From NCBI RefSeq assembly GCF_014203855.1, contig NZ_JACHJV010000003.1, positions 558,001 through 622,000 of the forward strand: a stretch of DNA of 64,000 bases, read 5' to 3'. This document shows positions 43,606 to 51,457 of the stretch, in pieces; the first letter of the stretch is position 1, and the number at the start of each line of letters is the position of its first letter. Source of the DNA: Kitasatospora kifunensis (GTDB lineage: Bacteria; Actinomycetota; Actinomycetes; Streptomycetales; Streptomycetaceae). Position numbers and translations under genes: made by a program. The notes beneath the pieces are model-generated. The model saw only the letters and a list, made by a program, of their open reading frames with translations, did no database searches and was not told where the DNA came from.

Positions 43606-44349
43606 TCAGCGCCCGGTGGGCAGGTTGGCACCACCGGTGCAGTCCAGCACCACGCCCGTGACGAAGGTGTTGGCCGCCAGCATCTGGATCGCCTGGGCCA
43701 GGTCCTCGGGCCGCCCGACCCGGCCGACCGGGGTGGTGGCCACGAGCCCCTCGAAGAGCTCCTGGCGTCGCTCAGCCGGGACCCGGTCCCACCACGGGGT
43801 GTCGACCACGCCGGGCGAGACCGCGTTCACCCGCAGCGGCGCCAGCTCCACGGCCAGCGGGGGAACCATCGCCTCCAGCGCGCCGTTGATCGCGGCCAGC
43901 CCCGCGGTGCCGGGGAAGGCCGCCCGGGCCGAGGCGGCGGTGATCAGCGTGACCGATCCGTCCTTGCGCAGGTGGGGCAGCGCGGCCTGAAGGACGCGCA
44001 CCTGCGGCCAGAACTTCCCGTCGAACCCGGCCGCCAGCTCACCCAGGTCGAGCTGCGCGAACGGCCCGCCACCCGCCGCGCCGCTGACCGCGACCACCAG
44101 GTGGTCGACGGTACCGGTCTCGGCGAAGAAGGCGTCCAGGCCGGCCCGGTCGGCCGCGTCCACCCGGTAGGCGGTGGTCGCGCCGCCGATCCGGGCCACG
44201 GCCTCGTCCAGGCGCACCTGGTCGCGGCCGGTGATCACGACCTGTGCGCCGTCGGCGGCGAAAGCGGCGGCGGTGGCCTCTCCGATGCCGGAGCTGCCGC
44301 CCATCACGACGACGCGCTGACCGGTGAAGACGGATGACGAAGTGCTCAT
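43606..44349 (-). CDS. SDR-family protein lacking the catalytic Tyr/Lys
   Basis: A 247-aa protein with the SDR fold: VVVMGGSSGIGEATAAAFAA (nucleotide-binding GxxxGIG), VVITGRD, LVVAVSGAAGG in place of NNAG, LITAASARAAF (Ser position) and VNAVSPGVVDTPWW. Where SDRs have YxxxK, this protein reads GLAAINGAL, so Tyr and Lys are replaced by Leu and Asn. It may therefore be a non-catalytic binding protein or use another mechanism. ATG 44349 gives the normal N terminus. It is divergent from a TetR gene, with a 21-bp direct repeat between them, and is probably its target. Confidence 0.85.
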   Translation of the reverse strand: MSTSSSVFTGQRVVVMGGSSGIGEATAAAFAADGAQVVITGRDQVRLDEAVARIGGATTAYRVDAADRAGLDAFFAETGTVDHLVVAVSGAAGGGPFAQLDLGELAAGFDGKFWPQVRVLQAALPHLRKDGSVTLITAASARAAFPGTAGLAAINGALEAMVPPLAVELAPLRVNAVSPGVVDTPWWDRVPAERRQELFEGLVATTPVGRVGRPEDLAQAIQMLAANTFVTGVVLDCTGGANLPTGR

Positions 44350-44373
44350 GGCGGTACTTCCCCTGAATCTTGT

Positions 44374-44425
44374 CGAGACCGTTCGTTTCGTCAACAATGT
44401 TTGCCGAGACTGTTAGTCTTGTCAA
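44374..44425. promoter_or_regulatory. 21-bp direct repeat, TetR operator candidate
   Basis: CGAGACCGTTCGTTTCGTCA (44374 on) and CGAGACTGTTAGTCTTGTCA (44405 on) agree at 17 of 21 positions and are 31 bp apart (about three helical turns). The second contains AGACT-GTT-AGTCT, a short palindrome. It lies between the divergent SDR and TetR genes. Confidence 0.55.
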
Positions 44426-44480
44426 GCGGGGGTCGAACGGGGTCAGATGGCTCGAACGAGGCCAGAGAGAGGGACACACC

Positions 44481-45110
44481 ATGGGCGCGACACCACCCCA
44501 ACCGGACACGACCCGCCCGCACACCGGGCGCCGTCGCAACGAGGCCGCCCACCAGGCCATCCTCGACGCCGCCCTGCACCTGCTGGCCCAGTCCGACGGC
44601 ACGCCCGTCACCATCGACGCCATCGCCCGTACCGCCGGCGTCGGCAAGCAGACCGTCTACCGCTGGTGGCCCTCCAAAGGCGCGGTGCTGCTCGACGCCC
44701 TCAGCGACCGCGCCGCCCAGCACGTCGCCACACCCGACACCGGCATCCTGCGCGAAGACCTCCAGGCCTTCATCGCCACCACCTTCGACGCCGCCCAGCA
44801 GGACACCACGGCCAGCGCCCTGCGCGCCCTGGTCCGCGAAGCCGCCCGAGACCCCCACCTCGCCGACCTCATGGCCACCTACACCGCCACCCGCCGCCAA
44901 GCCCTGCGGGACCTGCTCGACCGCGCCCGCCAACGCGGCGAACTCCCCCACGACACCGACCTCGACCTGATCGTCGACCAGGTCTACGGCCTCTTCTGGT
45001 ACCGCTTCATCCTCGGCCACGGCCCCCTCGACCAGACCGTCGCCGACCGCCTCGCCGCCACTCTGCTGCACGGCACCGGGCGGACCCTCCAAGCAGGTGA
45101 TCCATCATGA
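44481..45110 (+). CDS. TetR family transcriptional regulator
   Basis: A 209-aa TetR repressor: HQAILDAALHLLAQSDGTPV, then TIDAIARTAGVGKQTVYRWW (HTH) and PSKGAVLLDAL, followed by a TetR C-terminal domain (LRALVREAARDPHLADLMAT). The ATG at 44481 has GAGAGAGGG about 8 nt upstream. The gene faces away from the SDR at 44349, and its stop overlaps the ATG of the 398-aa protein (ATGA). It thus probably regulates both the divergent SDR and the operon running to 48400. Confidence 0.92.
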   Translation: MGATPPQPDTTRPHTGRRRNEAAHQAILDAALHLLAQSDGTPVTIDAIARTAGVGKQTVYRWWPSKGAVLLDALSDRAAQHVATPDTGILREDLQAFIATTFDAAQQDTTASALRALVREAARDPHLADLMATYTATRRQALRDLLDRARQRGELPHDTDLDLIVDQVYGLFWYRFILGHGPLDQTVADRLAATLLHGTGRTLQAGDPS

Positions 45111-46303
45111 CCCGCTACTGCGTCGACGCCACTCGACACGAACTCATCGCCACCTGGGGTACGGGCGGTGGAGACCTGGCCGCGCGGATCGCCGCCGTCC
45201 CGGCCGACACGGACCTCGCCGCACTGTCCCGCCTGTCCGCCGCGCTCACCCAGCTGTCCACGGCCGCCTGGCGCACCTACACCCACCCGGCCAGTGCCGC
45301 CGACTCGCTTGAGGTCGACAGCGAGGGCTGGCACCGGGAGCAGGAACGCAAGGCCTTCGAGAACGTCGCCCAGGCCCTGACCGCACCCAACCTCCCCCAC
45401 GGCGGCACCATGACCGTCTCCTACAGCCCCGTGCTGGAGAACGCGCACCGCGTCGGCCGCGCCCTGAACGCGCTGGGCATCCCGGAGCTGACCGAGGCGG
45501 TCCGGGCCGAGAGCGAGACCGAGCTCGCCGCCGTCGAGAGCGCCGAACGCGGCGACCTCACCGGGCGCGCGCAGCAGGCCGTGCTGCTCAGCCGCGAGGA
45601 CGCCTCCCCCGCCCAGGTCGCCGCCGCCGACCGGCTGTTGGAGGAGGACCCGTTCGGCCCGGCCGCGCTCTACTCCGACATCGACCCGACCGCCGCGGCC
45701 GTGGCAGCCGCCCACTGGCTGTACGCCGCGGCCGAAGCCGTCTCCGAGGCATCCGGCTACGAGGCTGCCGAGGTGGTCCGCGAGGCGGACGACATCGAGG
45801 CGCTCCCCCACGAGACGCCCACCCTCGTCCTGGCACTCCTCGACGCCGGCCTCTCCCCCTACGACGCCGTCACCGGGCTGGTACGCCACGCCATGAAGGT
45901 CGCCGACGGCGTCCTGCCGGACCCGGCCGCCTTCCGCGAACAGCTCGACGAGGCCGAGGAGATGATCGCCGAGTACACCGACGGCGAGGCCGAGTCGGAG
46001 GTGGTCCTCACCGGCATCCGCCTCACCCCCCTGGACCCGCGCCGCCCCGCCCGCGACCTCCTCGAAGACCTGCTTACCGGTATCCACGGCTGCTGGCTCG
46101 TCCACGACGAGTACACCGAACCCGACGACAACGGCGAAGGCGAGGGCGAAGGCGAGGGCGAAGGCGAGGAGTCGGACTCCGCGGCGAAGCAGGAGGAAGC
46201 GGAACAGGAGGAGACGGCGGAACGGCACCAGCACCACAGCCGCGCGCAGTTCGCCGCACTCGTCCGTACTGTCGCCGCGCAGCGTCATGAACGGCTGGTC
46301 TAG
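45107..46303 (+). CDS. Hypothetical protein, 398 aa, in AbiEii operon
   Basis: I do not recognise this protein. It is acidic, Ala-rich and helical, without signal peptide or membrane segments. It runs TRYCVDATRHELIATWGTGG, LSAALTQLSTAAWRTYTHP, AAAHWLYAAAEAVSEASGYE and LLEDLLTGIHGCWLVHDEYT, then a Glu/Gly tract (GEGEGEGEGEGEESD) and a Gln/Glu/His-rich tail. Its ATG overlaps the TetR stop by 4 nt, so it is co-translated with the regulator; the next gene starts 76 nt later. Position suggests a role alongside the split protein and the nucleotidyltransferase downstream, but nothing in the sequence proves it. Confidence 0.75.
   Translation: MTRYCVDATRHELIATWGTGGGDLAARIAAVPADTDLAALSRLSAALTQLSTAAWRTYTHPASAADSLEVDSEGWHREQERKAFENVAQALTAPNLPHGGTMTVSYSPVLENAHRVGRALNALGIPELTEAVRAESETELAAVESAERGDLTGRAQQAVLLSREDASPAQVAAADRLLEEDPFGPAALYSDIDPTAAAVAAAHWLYAAAEAVSEASGYEAAEVVREADDIEALPHETPTLVLALLDAGLSPYDAVTGLVRHAMKVADGVLPDPAAFREQLDEAEEMIAEYTDGEAESEVVLTGIRLTPLDPRRPARDLLEDLLTGIHGCWLVHDEYTEPDDNGEGEGEGEGEGEESDSAAKQEEAEQEETAERHQHHSRAQFAALVRTVAAQRHERLV
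46133..46168 (+). repeat. Three tandem GGCGAAGGCGAG units
   Basis: A perfect 12-bp repeat present three times (36 bp) encodes the GEGE tract of the 398-aa protein. A gain or loss of units keeps the reading frame, so the tract length may vary between strains. Confidence 0.85.
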
Positions 46304-46379
46304 GACGGTTCGCACGCCTCGCCGGTCTTCGAGGAAACCGGTTGGCCGACCGCACGAGCCTGCTGGAACAATCACCGCC

Positions 46380-47087
46380 GTGACAGTGCAAGCACCCCTG
46401 ACGAGCCGGTCCTTCGGTACGAGCCGGTCCTTCGGTACGGCCGGAACGGTCGGAGAGTTCGAGACCCACCTGACGCTCACCGCGACGGACGCCGACACCG
46501 GTGCGGCGCTCGCGCACTGGGCGCAGACCCGCGGGCTGAAGTACACCCACATCGTGCTGGCCCGCGGGCAGAGCCCCTCGCAGCCAATGCTCTCCTGGAC
46601 CGCGGCGGGCACGTTCCAGGACCAACTCGACCGGGCCGAGGAGTTGGCGGCCGCGCTGCGCATGGACGGCTTCACCACGGTGCGGGTGAAGTGCGAGGCC
46701 GCGCCGTGAGCCCAGGGCGTGCCGGCCGGCGACCGCGAGGCCGAACTCCTGGGACCGGACTACTACTTCGAGCACCACCTCAAGGTGCTGCTGGCGCCCG
46801 GCGAGCGCGCGGTGCTGGTCCGGGCGGTGGCGGGCCACACCGCCCACGTGTCCTGGAACGCCCGCCGCACCGATCCCACGGGCCGCCGGCAGCAGTTCGT
46901 CACCCAGCGCTGCCACGGCGTGGGACGCCACACGGCCGAGCGCCGACTGGCCGCGCTGACCGAAACGCTCGTCGCGGCCGGGCATCCGCCGATCGCGGTG
47001 GAGCGCGAGTTCGTCGTGTACGACAGCAACCTCGCCGTCGACGACGGCTGGATAGACGGCTGGACAACGGAGGAACCCACCCCGTGA
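46380..47087 (+). pseudogene. Hypothetical protein interrupted by one in-frame TGA
   Basis: Two reading frames are the halves of one protein. Codons 1-109 (from GTG 46380) end GFTTVRVKCEAAP, then TGA at 46707-46709. The same frame continues AQGVPAGDREAELLGPDYYF, EHHLKVLLAPGERAVLVRAV, RRQQFVTQRCHGVGRHTAER and REFVVYDSNLAVDDGWIDG to TGA at 47085-47087. I recall actinobacterial proteins of about 230 aa with this whole pattern (FETHLT..., HIVLARGxxPSQPML, EAAPW...GVP, YYFEHHxK), in which Trp stands where the TGA is. A TGG-to-TGA change would suffice. It overlaps the AbiEii gene (GTGA). Function unknown; the second half could start at GTG 46719. Confidence 0.65.
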
Positions 47088-48400
47088 ACGACCGCTGGCA
47101 ACTCCTTCCCGACGGCAGCGTGCCGCAGTCGCAGCCCGTCGACGGCCACCGCCCCGCCCCCGGGGTCCCGCTGACCCTTCGTCCGGTCCAGGACCCGCGC
47201 GCCACCCAGGCCGGTGTCTTCGACCCCGCGTTGAAGCAGCACGCCTACGCCTACCGCGCCGCCGACCCGCGGTTCACCGATCCCGAACTCCGCACCGCCT
47301 GGTACGCCGCACGGCGCCGGGCCATGGACCTGCTGCTCGCCGCGATCGCCGACTCGCCCTGGGCCGAGGCCCTGGTGCTGCGCGGCAGCGTGCTGCTGCG
47401 TGCCTGGTTCGGGGCGCAGGCCCGCGAGCCCGGCGACCTGGATTTCGTGGTGGTTCCGCAGGAGTGGCGGATCGAGGAGTCGCGGACCACCGAACTGCTG
47501 GACGGCATCGCGCAGGCCGCCGAGGCCGCGAGCTGCGGCCCGGTGCGCTTCACGGCGACGGACGCGGTCAGCGAGGACATCTGGACCTACGACCGGGTGC
47601 CCGGGCGCCGGTTGCTGCTGCCCTGGCGGGCCGACGGGCTGCCGGGCGGCGCGATCCAGCTGGACTTCGTCTTCAACGAGCCGCTGCGCGTGCCCCCGCA
47701 GCTGGTTGCGCTGACCGCCGCCGCGGGGCCAAGCGCCCGGCTCAACGCCGCCACCCGCGAGCTGTCGCTGGCCTGGAAACTGATGTGGCTGGTCAACGAC
47801 GCCTATCCGCAGGGCAAGGACCTCTACGACGCGGTGCTGCTGGCCGAGTCCACCGCGCTGCGCTACCAGGTGTTGCGCGACGTCTTCACGGACGGCGAGG
47901 CCTGGTGCGCCGACAGCCCCGTCCAGGCGCTCACCATCAGGGAGTTGGCGAACGCGGTCTCGGTCGGCTGGGAGCACTTCGAGAGCGAGTACCCGCAGCT
48001 GGCCCAGCGCACCGGGACCCGTGACGAGGTCACCGGCGGGGACCCCGGAGAAGACGTCGAGGAGGACCTTGCGCAGGAGTTGCTCGACCGTCTGGCAGTG
48101 GCGCTCGCACCCACCTTCGCCGAGGTCGCCCCGGAGGCGTTGGCCCAGTGGTGGACCGAGGGCTGGCTGGCGCGGCTGCGCCCGGTGCTGGCGGAGGGCG
48201 GGCTGCCTGCCGTGCAGGACTGGCTCGCCAAGGCGGGGGCTTCGTTCGGCCTGGCCCACCGCCTCAGCACACACCTGACCGAACCCGGCAGCCTCGACGA
48301 CGTCGAACTCGCCGAGCTGATGCTGTCCTGCCCGGCCTGGTCGTACTGGGCGGGTCGGATCCGCGAGGGCGCCCTGACCCTGGAGCGACTGCTCGGGTGA
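47084..48400 (+). CDS. AbiEii/AbiGii-type nucleotidyltransferase
   Basis: The protein has 438 aa. The polymerase-beta-type active site is complete: LRGSVLLRAWFG (G101-S102), EPGDLDFVVV (D118, D120) and GAIQLDFVF (D194), followed by LSLAWKLMWLVNDAYPQGKD and LYDAVLLAE (K232; K245-D246). That is the AbiEii toxin-family signature; family members transfer nucleotides to tRNA or other targets and can arrest growth. The C-terminal half is helical. GTG 47084 has GGAGG 10 nt upstream and overlaps the stop of the preceding gene. No classical AbiEi antitoxin is adjacent; the partner, if any, would have to be the unknown upstream proteins. It may alternatively be a housekeeping relative without toxin activity. 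Confidence 0.85.
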   Translation: MNDRWQLLPDGSVPQSQPVDGHRPAPGVPLTLRPVQDPRATQAGVFDPALKQHAYAYRAADPRFTDPELRTAWYAARRRAMDLLLAAIADSPWAEALVLRGSVLLRAWFGAQAREPGDLDFVVVPQEWRIEESRTTELLDGIAQAAEAASCGPVRFTATDAVSEDIWTYDRVPGRRLLLPWRADGLPGGAIQLDFVFNEPLRVPPQLVALTAAAGPSARLNAATRELSLAWKLMWLVNDAYPQGKDLYDAVLLAESTALRYQVLRDVFTDGEAWCADSPVQALTIRELANAVSVGWEHFESEYPQLAQRTGTRDEVTGGDPGEDVEEDLAQELLDRLAVALAPTFAEVAPEALAQWWTEGWLARLRPVLAEGGLPAVQDWLAKAGASFGLAHRLSTHLTEPGSLDDVELAELMLSCPAWSYWAGRIREGALTLERLLG

Positions 48401-48412
48401 GCTGATGCCCGC

Positions 48413-48446
48413 GCCGGGCTTCCGCGCGATCGTGCGGAAGCCCGGC
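48413..48446. terminator. Bidirectional hairpin terminator
   Basis: GCCGGGCTTCCGC (48413-48425) pairs perfectly with GCGGAAGCCCGGC (48434-48446) around an 8-nt loop. It lies between the convergent AbiEii and LysR genes, 12 nt from each stop codon. Confidence 0.88.
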
Positions 48447-48457
48447 AGGCAATGGGT

Positions 48458-49360
48458 TCAGTTGACCGGCAGTTCGTCGTTCTCCCGCCGGGAGGCTGTG
48501 CCGAGCAATGTACGTGCGACGTCTTCCAGCGATCCGAGCAGCGGGTTGGGGTCGTCAGCGCGCGTGACGAGCACGACCTCGCAGGGATCGATGTCGATGA
48601 CGGGCACCAGGGCGATGTCCTCGCGCACAGCAGCGCGTCGATCGCCGGCAGGGAAGATCGCGACACAGTGGCCGGTGGCGATGAGTTCCAGCTTGTCCTC
48701 GAAGCTGTCGTCGATCGCTGGCGGGGGTGGTGCCGGGCGGTTGCCGACGGGCTTGGGTGTGCTCCAGAGGACCGGAGTGCTGACGCAGGCGACCAGTTCC
48801 TCGTCCGACAGAGCCCGCAGGCTGACGGTCTTCTCATTCGCCAGATGATGACTTGCCGACATGACCAGTACCCGCGACTCCTCATGGAGTTCGGTCACCC
48901 GGAAGCCGTCCGTGGGCAAGGGCAGGGGCCGGTACGCGACGAGGGCGTCGACCCGCCCCTCCGCGAGGGCGCGCGTGTCCCGCCAGTCGAGGTGCCTGGT
49001 GCGGACCTGGCCGTCAGGGTGCTGGCGGCGCAGTTCCTGCACACAGGCGGTGATGACCAGTCCTTCGGCGCAGCCGACGGTGATGGTACGGGGCTGGACG
49101 GCGGCTCTGGCCGCGTGAGCGGCTTGCTCGGCCTCCTGGAGCAGGATCCGGGCCCTGGAAAGGAAGGCCTGACCGGCGTCGGTGAGGCTGCTGCCTTGCG
49201 GCGAGCGGTCGAACAGCCGGACACCGAGCTGAGCCTCCAGTCGCTGGATCTGACGGCTCAGCGACGGCTGCGCCAAGTGGAGCCTGGTGGCGGCCCGGCC
49301 GAAGTTGCCGTACTCCGCCACGACCGTGAAGTAGCGCACGAGTCGCAGGTCGAGGTCCAT
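48458..49360 (-). CDS. LysR family transcriptional regulator
   Basis: A 300-aa LysR regulator: LRLVRYFTVVAEYGNFGRAA and TRLHLAQPSLSRQIQRLEAQ (HTH), then an effector domain from RTITVGCAEGLVITACVQEL. ATG 49360 begins MDLDLRLV, the usual compact start. It is divergent from the SDR at 49460. The 99-nt region between contains a perfect 9-bp inverted repeat close to the LysR start, so the SDR is its probable target. Confidence 0.92.
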   Translation of the reverse strand: MDLDLRLVRYFTVVAEYGNFGRAATRLHLAQPSLSRQIQRLEAQLGVRLFDRSPQGSSLTDAGQAFLSRARILLQEAEQAAHAARAAVQPRTITVGCAEGLVITACVQELRRQHPDGQVRTRHLDWRDTRALAEGRVDALVAYRPLPLPTDGFRVTELHEESRVLVMSASHHLANEKTVSLRALSDEELVACVSTPVLWSTPKPVGNRPAPPPPAIDDSFEDKLELIATGHCVAIFPAGDRRAAVREDIALVPVIDIDPCEVVLVTRADDPNPLLGSLEDVARTLLGTASRRENDELPVN

Positions 49361-49380
49361 CCGCCCAGGGTACGTCGCGC

Positions 49381-49407
49381 GCCGTCATGCGCCTTGGACA
49401 TGACGGC
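49381..49407. promoter_or_regulatory. Operator candidate between LysR and SDR genes
   Basis: GCCGTCATG (49381-49389) and CATGACGGC (49399-49407) form a perfect inverted repeat with a 9-nt spacer, 20 nt upstream of the LysR ATG. A possible SDR promoter is TTGGAC at 49422 with TATTTG at 49444. Confidence 0.55.
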
Positions 49408-49459
49408 ATGCGGAACAGGTCTTGGACAGGCTGTGCGGGTGGATATTTGACTTGAGGAC

Positions 49460-50203
49460 ATGACCACTTATGACGGCAAGAAGATCGTGATCACGGGCGG
49501 GAGCAGCGGTATCGGCCTGGCCACGGCCCGGTTGTTCGCGGACGGTGGGGCGCACGTACTGATCACCGGCCGTACCCGATCCACCCTGGACGCCGCGCTG
49601 GAGCAGTTGGGGGACAAGGCGATCGCCGTCTGCAGCGACGCCGCGTCCCTGAAGGACATCAAGGCGCTGGCCGGCACGGTCCAGGAGCGGTTCGGCGTGG
49701 TGGACGCGCTGTTCGTCAACGCCGGCGTCACCGCGTCCGCGCCGTTCGACTCGACGACGGAGGAGATGTACGACGCGCTGTTCGGCGTCAACGCCAAAGG
49801 CCCGTACTTCACGGTGCAGGCGTTGGCGCCACTGTTGCGCGAGGGAAGCGGCGTGGTCCTCACCACGTCGGTGGTGAACGTCCTGGGCCTCGACGCGCTC
49901 AGCGTCTACTCGGCGAGCAAGGCAGCCCTGCGGTCGATGACGCGCACCCTGGCCCGCGAGCTGCTGCCGCGCAAGGTGCGCGTCAACGCCGTGAGCCCCG
50001 GGCCGATCGACACGGGCATCCTGGACCGCTCCGTGCCTGCCGACGTCGTCGAGACGATGAAGGACACCTACCGGAGCACGAACCCGATGCAGCGGCTGGG
50101 GGCGTCCGAGGAAGTGGCCGCCGCGGTGGCGTACTTGGCGTTCGGTGCGACCTTCTCGACAGGAGCGGAGTTCCCTGTCGACGGAGGGGCTTCGCAACTC
50201 TAG
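49460..50203 (+). CDS. SDR family oxidoreductase
   Basis: A 247-aa classical SDR: IVITGGSSGIGLATARLFAD (TGxxxGIG), FVNAGVTASAPF (NAG), VLTTSVVNVLG (Ser position), YSASKAALRS (YxxxK) and VNAVSPGPIDTGI, ending TGAEFPVDGGASQL. All catalytic residues are present, so it should be an active NAD(P)-dependent reductase. The start is ATG 49460. It is divergent from a LysR regulator and probably induced through it. Confidence 0.93.
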   Translation: MTTYDGKKIVITGGSSGIGLATARLFADGGAHVLITGRTRSTLDAALEQLGDKAIAVCSDAASLKDIKALAGTVQERFGVVDALFVNAGVTASAPFDSTTEEMYDALFGVNAKGPYFTVQALAPLLREGSGVVLTTSVVNVLGLDALSVYSASKAALRSMTRTLARELLPRKVRVNAVSPGPIDTGILDRSVPADVVETMKDTYRSTNPMQRLGASEEVAAAVAYLAFGATFSTGAEFPVDGGASQL

Positions 50204-50329
50204 GCGCTCTGACCGCACAGGTTCGCCGGGTCGTTCAGGCCGCGGTGGCGAGGGGGCGTCCGCCCCAGCGCATGCTCTTCTCGCTGCCGCCAACTCGGTG
50301 AACCCAGGTGAACCCATGCGGTCACAACA

Positions 50330-50812
50330 CTAGCCGGGCTGGTAGTCACCGGCGGGCTGGTGGATTTCGAACCGTGCGGCGATCCCCTCGATCAGCGGCA
50401 GGTGCTCCTCCCAGGTCGCGCTTCCCATGCCGAGCACGAAGGCCGCGTTCCCGCGCACCGCGAAGTACTCCCGCGTCCGATAGAGGACCGTTCCCGTGCT
50501 GCTGCGGCGGGTCACGAAGTCCAGCGCGACTCCCGGTTGTCCGGCGAACCGGAGCTCCGCGCGGGTGAAGTCGTCGTAGCCATGGGCGGCGAGCTTCTCC
50601 TGGGCCCGATCGGCCACCTCCTCCACGGTCAGGTTGTGGGCCGGCACCTTGAAGACGATCAGGCTCCGGCTCGGGCCGCCAGTGGCCCGAAGGATCTCCG
50701 GCCCGTTGGCCGGAACGGGAGGCAGCGCCTCCCAGCTCGTCGGCACGTGCAGGACCGCCCCATAGGGGACGATCTCGATGGCCTTCCACGGGGCGTTGCT
50801 GACATCGGACAT
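50330..50812 (-). CDS. Hypothetical protein, PsbP/DcrB-like fold
   Basis: The protein has 160 aa, without signal peptide. The pattern WKAIEIVPYGAVLHVPTSWE, LIVFKVPAHNLTVEEVADRA and TREYFAVRGNAAFVLGMGSA with a final SATWEEHLPLIEGIAARFEI resembles LpqN/DcrB-type proteins of the PsbP fold: short strands, a helix, and a hydrophobic strand before a final helix. The assignment is by pattern only. ATG 50812 has GGAAGG about 8 nt upstream. It is divergent from the sigma-like gene at 50951. Confidence 0.65.
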   Translation of the reverse strand: MSDVSNAPWKAIEIVPYGAVLHVPTSWEALPPVPANGPEILRATGGPSRSLIVFKVPAHNLTVEEVADRAQEKLAAHGYDDFTRAELRFAGQPGVALDFVTRRSSTGTVLYRTREYFAVRGNAAFVLGMGSATWEEHLPLIEGIAARFEIHQPAGDYQPG

Positions 50813-50950
50813 GCGCGGACCTTCCAGACTCGGAGTTACTCGGTCACCGGGGTTGATACCGGCAACCGGCGCCGGTGCGAACCTCGCGTTCGGTGGATGA
50901 CCCGGTATCCACACGCAGGCAGACCCGATACCGACCCAGGAGGGACCGCG

Positions 50951-51398
50951 GTGAGCAGCCAGCAGGCCGAACCCGACGCCGTCCAGCGCGACGAGCTCGT
51001 CGTGGCGCACGGTCGCCCTGCGCCGCGCCCTCGACGAGCACGCCAACAGCCTGAACCTGGCCGCGGCCGCCCTCGGGATCTCACCGACCACCGTCACCGC
51101 ACTGCACCGGCAACTCCCCGTCGCGGCCACCGAGGACGACGAGGAGCACGTCGCCCCCGGCTATCCGCTCACCGATCCCGAACAGTCGGCCGTCGCCCGG
51201 GACTTCATCGGCGCGGCCCGCGCAGCGCTGGCCCGGATGGACCCGCGCCAGGCCGACGCACTGGTCCTGCGCTACGGCCTCGACGACCAGCCGGCCCGCT
51301 CCTACCGCCAGATCGGCCGCGACCTCGGCGTCTCCGATCACACCGCCCGCAGCCTCGTCGAACGAGCCCAGGCCCAGCTGCGCCTCCTGCTCACCTGA
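50951..51398 (+). pseudogene. Sigma-70 region 4-like protein, frameshifted
   Basis: GTG 50951 has a perfect ribosome binding site (AGGAGGG, 6 nt away) and codes SSQQAEPDAVQRDELVVAH. A frame change then occurs at about 51005-51012. The +1 frame continues TVALRRALDEHANSLNLAAA, ALGISPTTVTALHRQL, DPRQADALVLRYGLDDQPA and RSYRQIGRDLGVSDHTARSL to TGA at 51396-51398. The second part has the HTH of sigma factor region 4 and no start codon of its own (a TGA precedes it). One extra base explains the break. Whole product would be about 149 aa. I see no slippery sequence suggesting programmed shifting, so a recent mutation or sequencing error is likeliest. Confidence 0.7.
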
Positions 51399-51457
51399 GT
51401 CGAGAACTGCTGCGCATCCACGACGGCACTGGGAACCGGCGCCCGGATCCGTCCCGC

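Noticed and set aside
46700-46720. Selenocysteine or programmed read-through at the TGA
   Set aside because: Nothing in the sequence (no recognisable SECIS-like hairpin, no Cys in the expected position; Trp is expected) supports recoding over simple mutation.
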